DNA of 64,000 nucleotides from Diplonema papillatum (lineage: Eukaryota; Euglenozoa; Diplonemea; Diplonemida; Diplonemidae). Every line of letters starts with the position of its first letter. Positions within the stretch are counted from its first letter, which is position 1. Below the pieces are notes generated by a model. It saw nothing but the letters and a program-made list of their open reading frames with translations. It was not told where the DNA came from and searched no databases. Shown piece by piece: positions 1 to 8,100 of this stretch. The DNA lies in contig JAPJBO010000877.1 of the NCBI GenBank assembly GCA_030068145.1, forward strand, positions 31,197 through 95,196, read 5' to 3'. Position numbers and translations under genes: made by a program.

Positions 1-1
1 G

Positions 2-2512
2 GGGGTACTGTCCGGACCCGGGCTGCACCGCTGCGGCTCCTGCGGCAGCGAGCTGGCTGCCCCGCTTTTCGACGCGGCCGCCTGGCGGGCGGCGCGCGCC
101 GCGATGGAGCAGCTGGCGAGCTGCGGCTGCCCCGGCGCGGCCCGCGCGGCAGCCGCCGAATGGCTGGCGGCCGGACGCACCACCCACAGGCCGACGGAGA
201 CCACCGCCGCAATTTTTTTTGACTCCCCTTCTTCCTCAAAACCAGCACCAACGGCAGCGACACCCCCGCCCGGGGGCGAAAGAGCCGAGGGGGCGCAAAC
301 CGCCGGACCGGCGGAGACCGCCGCAAGTTTTCCCGCCTCCCCTTATTCCTCAAAACCAGCACCAATGGCAACTACACCCCCACCCGCGCAGCCCGCGGGA
401 GACGAGCGGCGAGCAGACGGGAGGCACGGCAAGTGTGCAGGCGGCGGAGTCTCCCACGCGAAGCGCAGCGGATCGCTCGCAGCGGTGCAGCTGCCGCCCG
501 AGGCCCTGTCGGGTTTGGTGGTGGCTGCGGACGCGGCGAACGGGTCCGACGGACTCGAGCACAACGGGCGGGGCGGTCGAACCGCGGGGCACGACGAAAA
601 AGTAGGCGTGCGCGTGTTCCTGCCGAGAGTTGCCCCTCTGGAAGACCCCCCACCCGAACCCGCCGAACGCCGCCGCGAATCCTCCGGCGACGCCGGAGGC
701 GTTGACTGGGGGAAACCAGCCGAAGGCTTTGACTGGGGGAAACCAGCCGCCGGCGGCGGCTGGTTTCCCCCGTTCCTCCGCGCGCTCTGCGCCGCGTGCG
801 ACGGCTGCAGGGACGCGGTCGCGAGGCGGGCGGCGGCTCCCCCCGCCGCGCAGCAGGTTTTAGCGGAGCCAGCCCCGCTGACCCCGCCCTGCCACCCGAG
901 GCGGCAGCAGCAGCAGCAGCACCCGCGCGCCGCGGCCCAACCGGCCCGGGGCGAGCGGATCCTGGCGGGACCGCACGGCTCCCGGGCCGGCGAACGCGCG
1001 GAAAGCCCGGCCCCCGATGGAAGGAGCACCCCCCGCGCTTTCCGCGTGGGCTCGGCGGCCGGCGGCAAGACCCCGCGCGGCAGCGGCGCCGGCGGCGAAG
1101 CGGACCGCGCCGAGCGGGGCCCCACCACCAGCAGCAGCGGCGACAACAGCAGCAACAGCAACAGCAACGAGCCCTGCAGGGTCGTTGCTGGTCGACCGGA
1201 GGAGGACCGTGTTTTGGCCGTCCGGCGCGCTTCGTCGCCGCGGACCGATGGTCGCAAAAAGGGCGCGGCCTTCACCCCGGGCCCTGGGGTTCGGGCTGCG
1301 AGTGCAGGTGGGTCTGCGGGGATGGACGGTTCGTTTTCCCCGCTGGACGCGCCGCCCGAAATGTCCGCGGCGCCCGACGAGCCGAGCGACGGCGCGGCGC
1401 GGCTGGCGCGGGCGGCGTCGCGAAACGCGGGCGGGTCCCCGTTTTCCGAGCTGATTCCGCACGACCCGGCCCCGTTGGAAACCCTGCTCGAAGCCCTCGC
1501 TGCAGAGGAGCCCGCCAGCCTCCACGCCCTGCTGCAGCGCACGGTCCTTCGCGCCATGGCGGAACTGCCCGAACACGGCGAGGAGAAATCCTTCGGGGGA
1601 AAGCCGGTCACGCTCCTCCCGTTTTCGGAGACCGCGGCCGCAACCACGCTGTATGAGAAGGAGCTGAAGCCGTGGCTGCCGGGGTGCGGGGTGTGGTCGG
1701 TGTTGAAGGGCGGTGGTGGGAGGGACGGCGCGGCGGCGACCGTGTGGGAAGCGCTGGAAGTCAAGATATTCGGGCTCCTCCGCTGGGTCGCGGCGGCGAA
1801 GAAGAACTGCAGCCGGCTGCCGGACGGAGGCGGCGGCGACGCGAAGAGCGGCCCGCCCGCCGCGGCCGCCGACCCGGGAGACCCTAACCCAGCGGACAGC
1901 CGACGCCAGCCCGGCCTGGCCGCGGCCCCCACGCGGATCGACTTCGCCGGGGCGTCCGAGCTCCAAGAGAGCTGCCGCCGCCCGCAGCGGCAGAGGCCGG
2001 TCGCGAAAGCGCGGGGGAAGCTGAAGACGCGGGCGCCTCCCCTCGTCGCTGCGGCTCTGCGAAGGCGGGACCCGCTTTCCCCGTCGGCTCTGCTGGACCC
2101 GGACGGCATTTCGTCCGCGCCCGCCAAGTCAGGCGAGCACGTTGCAAAGCCCCGACCTGTGTCCCATCGGATCACTAGCCAGCCACCCCTTCACAAGCTC
2201 CTGAGTCGATCGCCCACCCAAACCCCTTCCCTGAACCCGCCGACCCTCACTTTCACGTCGTTCCCGTCACCGTCCCGCGCTCTTGCGGAACAGGTGCCGT
2301 CGAGCGCTGCGCCTGGCTCCGGCAGCTGCTTCGACGGCAAGAACTGCTTCGCCGCGCCGAAGACGCTGAAGGCGATGCCGCATGCGTGCCCACTCGCCAA
2401 AATGAACTTTTCGGCTTGCAACGCGCGGGCTGCGCGGCCCCGCAGCTCTCCGGGGGTGCGTTCTGTCGCTGCGCTTTCGTTCCAGCCGGAGCCTCGCCAG
2501 GACCTGCAGTAG
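2..2512 (+). CDS. 3' part of a GC-rich low-complexity protein, truncated by window start
   Basis: The reading frame is open from base 2 and ends at TAG 2510-2512, so the start is probably outside the window; the first internal ATG is at 104. The frame begins with a short CxxC stretch (RCGSCGSE) and then is mainly Ala/Pro/Gly/Arg low complexity with a Gln/Ser tract near 900-1170. A more ordered section around 1440-1800 (Leu-rich, with LLQRTVLRAMAELPEH and ELKPWLPGCGVW) looks like a real domain but I do not recognise it. A tandem unit near 180-400 repeats the sequence around TPPP and SSKPAP twice. The last ~85 codons lie inside a sequence that is repeated downstream, so the true C-terminus might instead be an exonised repeat. 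No function is assigned. That it is coding rests on length and codon bias only, and introns hidden in this open frame cannot be excluded. Confidence 0.5.
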   Translation, partial: GVLSGPGLHRCGSCGSELAAPLFDAAAWRAARAAMEQLASCGCPGAARAAAAEWLAAGRTTHRPTETTAAIFFDSPSSSKPAPTAATPPPGGERAEGAQTAGPAETAASFPASPYSSKPAPMATTPPPAQPAGDERRADGRHGKCAGGGVSHAKRSGSLAAVQLPPEALSGLVVAADAANGSDGLEHNGRGGRTAGHDEKVGVRVFLPRVAPLEDPPPEPAERRRESSGDAGGVDWGKPAEGFDWGKPAAGGGWFPPFLRALCAACDGCRDAVARRAAAPPAAQQVLAEPAPLTPPCHPRRQQQQQHPRAAAQPARGERILAGPHGSRAGERAESPAPDGRSTPRAFRVGSAAGGKTPRGSGAGGEADRAERGPTTSSSGDNSSNSNSNEPCRVVAGRPEEDRVLAVRRASSPRTDGRKKGAAFTPGPGVRAASAGGSAGMDGSFSPLDAPPEMSAAPDEPSDGAARLARAASRNAGGSPFSELIPHDPAPLETLLEALAAEEPASLHALLQRTVLRAMAELPEHGEEKSFGGKPVTLLPFSETAAATTLYEKELKPWLPGCGVWSVLKGGGGRDGAAATVWEALEVKIFGLLRWVAAAKKNCSRLPDGGGGDAKSGPPAAAADPGDPNPADSRRQPGLAAAPTRIDFAGASELQESCRRPQRQRPVAKARGKLKTRAPPLVAAALRRRDPLSPSALLDPDGISSAPAKSGEHVAKPRPVSHRITSQPPLHKLLSRSPTQTPSLNPPTLTFTSFPSPSRALAEQVPSSAAPGSGSCFDGKNCFAAPKTLKAMPHACPLAKMNFSACNARAARPRSSPGVRSVAALSFQPEPRQDLQ

Positions 2513-3106
2513 GCGGTGCCACCAGCGAATATCTATCGGCTACATTCAGTGTTGGGCATTGCAGTCAGACATTGCTGCTGGGCATCGTAGCCCTGCGGTG
2601 TTTGTACGCCGCAGCGAGAGAAAAGGAATGAATACATACGATGGGTTGATGTCCCAGGGGTACTTTGGACACCCTGCGGGTTCACTCCACCTACAACCTC
2701 TTTTCCAAACCCGCCGAAGCTGACAATACGTCGTTCCCGTCACCGTCCCGCGCTCCTGCAGAGCGAGCGCTGCGTGCCTCCGGCACAGTACAGTAGCTCG
2801 GGCAGCGCTTCGACGGCATTAACTGCTTCGCCGCGCGAAGACGCTGGAGGCGATGCCGCACGCGTGCCCTCTCACCAAAAAGAACTTTTCGGCTGCAACG
2901 TGCGGGCTGCGCGGCCCCGCAGCTCTCCGGGGGTGCGCTCTGTCGCTGCGCTTTCGTTCCAGCCGGAGCCTCGCCAGGTCCTGCAGTAGGCGGTGCCACC
3001 AGCGAATATCCATTTGGCTATAGTCAGTGTTGGTCATTGCAGTCAGACATTGCTGCTGGGCATTGCAGCCCTGCGGTGTTTGTACGCAGCGAGAGGAAAG
3101 GAATGA
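2250..3106 (+). repeat. Two-copy tandem repeat of the 3' end of the first gene
   Basis: Copy A (about 2250-2628) holds the last ~260 coding bases, the stop codon and ~115 bp of 3' flank of the first gene. Copy B (about 2728-3106) repeats it in the same direction, offset ~473 bp, with small indels that break the reading frame except for the final ~18 codons, which still read through to the same TAG (2987-2989). The downstream flank, including the ATTGCAGTCAGACATTGCTG block and the TGTTTGTACGC block, is also repeated. This is directly visible by alignment. Confidence 0.9.
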
Positions 3107-3684
3107 ATCCGTTTTTTAGCAATCGTTTCTAGCAGCAAAAAAAGCGCAAACCGTCGGAGTTGTTGCGATTTCCGTTCGCGTTCAATACTGAGCGAAGTAG
3201 CAGAGCTAATGGCCAGACGATAGCGTTCACCGCAAAGTTTCAAGGGAGGTGCTACTCGCCTGTACCTTCACTTATCGAGGCATGTAGCCATGTCGGAACC
3301 GTTCCCCGTGCACCTACCCTCGCGGTTGTCGAATTGTGCTGGTACTTGACGAGGCGGCGCTACAGTAGCGATACATCGTATAGCTTTACCCGACCAAGCT
3401 TCCTATCCCTCCGGCACAAACGTTTTTCTGCTGCTGCTTGTCGGAGCTCACCACTTCCGTGCTGAGGACCAGACGAGCGGCTGCATAGAGTTCGGAATCA
3501 GCTCGTCTTCAGCCCCGTTTCGATTCGTTGCAAAAAGCCACACGAAGGTGCGCATGACGCTAACAACAAGCCTCTGCTCCACGATCGGCACGAGCGGTGC
3601 AGTAGTATTCCCAATTGTTGCGACATCTCGCGTCGGAAGACACACCGGTGAAACTACCCGAGCGGAATTGCTTCAGCAGTGTGG
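3107..3684. other. Intergenic, no gene seen
   Basis: Between the tandem repeat and the first 18S-like fragment I see only short frames without codon bias and no recognisable repeat. Confidence 0.5.
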
Positions 3685-3805
3685 GGACGAAGCAGTTATC
3701 TGCTCCATCAGCGTGTAGTAGACTACACGGTGGCTGTCACGGGAAACGGGCAAGTAGGATTCGATTTGGGAGAGGAGCCTGAGAGACGGCAAGCAGCCAA
3801 CCTCG
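3685..3805 (+). rRNA. Degenerate 18S rRNA gene fragment (copy 1)
   Basis: The stretch from TTATCTGCTCCATCAGCG to GAGAGGAGCCTGAGAGACGG follows the conserved small-subunit rRNA segment that reads 'CTGCCCTATCAGC...TTAGGGTTCGATTCCGGAGAGGGAGCCTGAGAAACGG' in most eukaryotes, with many substitutions. It is much more decayed than the copy at 15.3 kb. It is a fragment of roughly 120 bases and not a functional gene. Confidence 0.6.
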
Positions 3806-4178
3806 CTGGTCGAGCTCTAGTGGGCGTGCTATTTCTGGCGTTCATCGCCTCGTGCTTCCCCTGAAGGAGGAAAGGGTTCATAGTCGTCTCAGGCTCAATG
3901 GCGTTTGAACTATCGGTGGGTATCCCTCTGCTAAGGCAATAGTTCCCGGAGGCCGATGCGAACAAGTAATGATGGAAACTTGGAAAGATGCAGAGAGCTT
4001 TGAAAAGACGGGTATACGTCCCGGCAGCGTTCGAGCACGCATTACGAAACGATTGGGCATTTTACCGAGAGTGTGCTGATCTTCTTTCGAATAGCTCCAC
4101 CCGCAGGCCAGACTCTCCTTTCCAGAAACGAACGCCTGCAAAAGAGTTCCGGAGGGTAGGGGGGAGAAAGGGGAAGCC

Positions 4179-4769
4179 ATGCCGCCAAAAGCAGCAGCAG
4201 CAGCAACAGCAGCAGCAGTCGAGAAGGAACCGGAGAACGCATTCCCTCAGCTGGAGAAGCTGGTGAAATCGATCGAGCTGCTGGAGAACATCGATGTGGA
4301 AGCCGAGAAGATAGCCGACGTCATTCACGACACAGCAGAGGACGTTGCGAAGCGCTTCAAGAAAATCGAAGAAGATATCGCCGCCGCAGAGACGAAAGGC
4401 GTGGCAGAACATCTCGCAAAGCTCAACCAAGTAGCGATCGACGAGAGCGAGCATCTAGCCATGATGGCTGGCAAGGCCAAGGTTGATAGGCAAACCGAGG
4501 CCAAGCGGCGGAAACTCATGGACGCGCTGCCGAAGGAAGTCACCACGATGCTCTGCGTCAAGCGCAGCGAATACGCAGCTGATCATGCCCTCCTCGACGC
4601 CCAGGCAACCTCGCTCGAAAACCAGAAGAAGGTCCTCGTGGACACGCTCGCCGAGCTTCGGCGAAACATCGAGGCTCAAAAGATACTCACGAGGGACATA
4701 GCGAACGCGGCCTCGTCGAACATTCCCACGATCAGCATCAACTGGAGCGCTCCCCGGTACGAGGAATAA
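4179..4769 (+). CDS. Small coiled-coil protein, 196 aa, unknown function
   Basis: A single-exon frame starts at an ATG preceded by GCC and ends at TAA 4767-4769. After an Ala/Lys-rich start (MPPKAAAAATAAAVEKEPEN) the protein is almost wholly predicted helix with heptad spacing (for example LEKLVKSIELLENI, VAKRFKKIEEDIAAAE, LENQKKVLVDTLAELRRNIEAQ), so a coiled coil of about 160 residues is likely. There is no signal peptide, no membrane segment and only one Cys. The short (CAG)n run encoding the poly-Ala start is the only simple repeat. The LINE lies immediately downstream in the opposite direction, its 3' end within ~60 bp of this stop codon. I do not recognise the family; the length and helical content are compatible with a structural or trafficking-complex subunit, but that is a guess. 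Confidence 0.7.
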   Translation: MPPKAAAAATAAAVEKEPENAFPQLEKLVKSIELLENIDVEAEKIADVIHDTAEDVAKRFKKIEEDIAAAETKGVAEHLAKLNQVAIDESEHLAMMAGKAKVDRQTEAKRRKLMDALPKEVTTMLCVKRSEYAADHALLDAQATSLENQKKVLVDTLAELRRNIEAQKILTRDIANAASSNIPTISINWSAPRYEE

Positions 4770-4825
4770 ACCACACAGAACCCGCAGAAGATGGTACCAT
4801 CAAAACATCTGTTTCTGGGGATCGG

Positions 4826-5012
4826 CCTGTGTGTGTACGTGTTCCGGACCCGGTGCCTCCCTTCACGGAAGTACGACCACGCTCAGCTGCGGTTAGGCGA
4901 CTGCCGACGCACCCCCGGAGCCTGGGAGTGAAGGCCTTCGCTCGTGCTTCTGTTCGCGTGATGCTTTGAGCAGCTGCTAATGTTTTGTGTTGCAGCTGCA
5001 CAATCGCCACAT
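4826..5012 (-). repeat. LINE 3'-terminal repeat, left copy
   Basis: It shares the blocks TGGTGCCTCCCTTCACG (here CGGTGCCTCCCTTCACG), AGTACGACCACGCTCAG, a GGGAGTG block and a CGCAATCGCC-like block, in the same order and orientation, with 12978-13166. On the element strand it ends with ACACACA, like the simple-repeat tails of many LINE 3' ends. A (GT)n run of about 22 bp at 5030-5051 separates it from the ORF2 stop. Confidence 0.8.
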
Positions 5013-5107
5013 ATGTGTGTGCGCGCGTGTGTGTGTGTGTGTGTGTGTGTTGGAATTCAATTTCGGGTAACCCCTGAAGCGGAGTATAGCCCACGTTGTC
5101 AACATCC

Positions 5108-8100
5108 TCACGTCACAGCTGATGGTCCTGCCGGCTGCTCGTGGTGGCCACGCTCTGATCTAAACTGCAGCCTCGTTTGGTTTAGGCTCCCTGCTCCATG
5201 TCCCATGTGCTGCTGGTCGCAACACGTATCTGGGGGCAATCGCCTCTTCTTACACGCGGTGCAGCGGGGTTCATCATGTTTCGCGCATCGTGCCGTCGCA
5301 TTCCTCGCTTTCCTTGCTGTTGGTCGGGATCGCTGGCTGCTTGCGCCCCTCTCCTGCTCTCTTCCCTTCCACTCCGCCTCCTCCTTCCATGTTGTACTGT
5401 AAAAGTGTTCCGGGTGCCTGCTCGCTGCCCATGCCTCATGTGCCTTGACGAATGGGCTCGCGGGTGCCGTCGCAGCTGTGTGTGTGCCAGGGCGCGGCTG
5501 ACTCATTTCCTGCAACACTGCTTCGGTCTGCGGGGCTAGCTCGGCTCGGCACGAGAGGCCTAGCATTACCCCTCCGCCTAGCGCTGTGACGCTGGTGACA
5601 TTGGAGACGTGCCCACAGTGCCACGCTACGCCACAGATTCGTGCTACCGCGCTGGTGACCGCTCGGAAAGACTGACCTTTCGCCAGTGCACTGCCCTTGT
5701 ACTCCTCATACTGCGCCCGTATCAATCCTACTTGCGCGCCCGTCTCTGCTTGCACCCTGTCCATGGCCGCGTTACTTAACGCGTCCGCATCGACGTTCCT
5801 ACTCCGCGGTACGTGTTCCAGACTGAACTCAAACCGCGGTGTCAGGTCGGCCATGCTCGCCCTCGCCTGCAGAAAATACGGTCGTAAGTTGGGTTTGCAC
5901 ATGGCCGTCCCGTTTACTGGTCCTATTACAACTTGTGAGTCGCCCCTGACTTTTACCGGCCCTTCAACGTCGCCCGGCTGTTCCCCGAGCAGTCGTATCC
6001 CCGCTATCAGGCCGTTGTACTCGGCCACGTTGTTGGTGGTCCGACCCAAGGGAACTGTTGTCTCCGCCAGCTTCAGCCCATCCTTGTAGATGACTGCTCC
6101 GGCCCCAGCCACCGCCAGTGCAGTTCCGTTCTGCCTTGAGCCGCCATCGAAGTACATGCATAGGCCCTCGGTGGTTTCTCTGGGGGGGAGTACGGCTCGG
6201 GCCGACGTCGCCTTGGCTTTCGAGGCTGCCGGCGGTTGGATTCGCCGATTTGCCACTATCGGCAGCCGCACGCCCGTTGTGACTTCGAAGTCTATGGCCA
6301 ACTCCAAGAAAGTCACTGCGTGTTCCGATCCAACGTGCGCCCATCGAAGTCTGTTTAGCCACCAGTGCATGGCGTTCCACAATTCGCCGCCGTGCTTCCA
6401 CTGCTGCGTGATTGTTTCGGCCTCAATCTTTGGAATGCAGACCCGCCTTGGACTCGTTGTTCTCCACCCCCACGGGTATTGGGTCAGTCGATGGTGGCGA
6501 CTTGTCTCCTGCTCTCTCTCATCCCTTATCTGCCTTGCACGCAGTACAGCCAGGTAGTATCGCTGTAGCCTGCTTACAAATTGGCAGGCTTCACCATGGT
6601 CGAGTGGTACTGGCTGCAGGGCGGGGTCCGTGCTGTGTCTGTGCATGGGTGCGACTCCGCACATGCTCAGGCAATTCGGCCATGTTGTCCTGTCCACGGT
6701 GCCCATGCCGTGCTCCTGCCGTATACCCCTCCAAGCCTCACACTCCCACCACAAGTGCGCCACAGTTTCCCTTTCGTCCTGGTTGCAATATGGGCAAGTC
6801 TCGTTTTTCCCCGTTCTGCCTGTAGTTGCCACGGCCCCAGCTATTATTGATCGTAACATCCCCTGTTGGTATCCTGTCAATCCATTATCGAGAGCTTCGA
6901 GGAGATGTCGGGTTACGCTTCCATCCACCCCGTGCGCACATCCTCGCAAGTCTTCCCTTCTGTTGCACATCTTTGCCAATTGTTGGCGTCGTAGCGCCTG
7001 GCGCAAGTCGTGCAGCATGATTGTCGTTTGCTTCTCGTTCGCATCGTCCGTGTTAAAAACGACCTGCTCTCCGATCTCATTGGTATACCCGATGGTGTCA
7101 GGGGTTGTCCACGCCCACTCCGCCTGGCTTAGAGCATCCCACATCAACCTGTGCGGAGAACCATCCGGTAACGTCTCTTTGTGCGCCCAAGCCACACCCG
7201 CCAGTGTCCTGATGTGCCGCCACTTCCGCATTTGTCGCACCCATGTCCGGATCCGTATGTAAGCCGGGGCAGTGTAAGGGTCCAGCCGGTGCCCGTGGTG
7301 AAGCACCTGCATCACCACTTCAACTGCACGTCTGCTGGGACCGGTCCATAGGGCTGTCATGACGGCCTGGCGCATGGTGTTCGACGTCCTGTTGTCTAAC
7401 GGCATGACCGATATGCCGTAGTACATTTTTGCGCACGCGGTCATTGAAACCAGCGTCTCACGTGCCGTTGCCGGTACTGGTATTCTTTTTATTCGTTGCA
7501 AATTTAGTACTGCTCCTTCTCTGCGTTGTCGGATCCTGCTCGACAGCTGGCGTCCATGCCCACGTGCGTGCACCATGACCCCAAGGCAATCGAAGCTGTC
7601 CGTCCGTTTGTAGAATCGCGGGGGGTCTTCCGAGACGAAAACATCAGTGTCTTCTTGCCAGCTCATGATTTCGACCGCTGGTTGGCGCAACGTCGTTCCA
7701 AACGAGTGGGATTTCGCTAGGCAAATCCATAAGCCGGTCATTTCTTCGAATTGTACCGTCTTGTTCGCTATCGTCTGCAGGTGACTTGCTTCTCTGGCCG
7801 TGGCTGTTATGTCATCCACGTATGATCGTGGACGTCCTTCTTGCGCTACGTGCCTCATCCACACGCTGATCAACAGCCCAATCAGTATCACACTGATTGC
7901 GCAGCCCTGCATGATCCCGTTTGTTGGGATAAACCCACCTCCGACCGTCCCGTTTACCTTGAAATGCCGTTGCATTTGTCGGTATGCGGCTTCTAATGCC
8001 CGAAGTACCTTTCGGTTGAATCCCAGCTTCTTTGCGAGTTGCAGGGTGACGTTGATGGGCACCGAATCGAAGCACTTTTTAAAGTCGAACGCGATGCCAT

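Noticed and set aside
343..2175. 610-codon minus-strand frame opposite the first gene
   Set aside because: Mirror of a GC-rich frame; no domain and weaker codon character than the plus strand.
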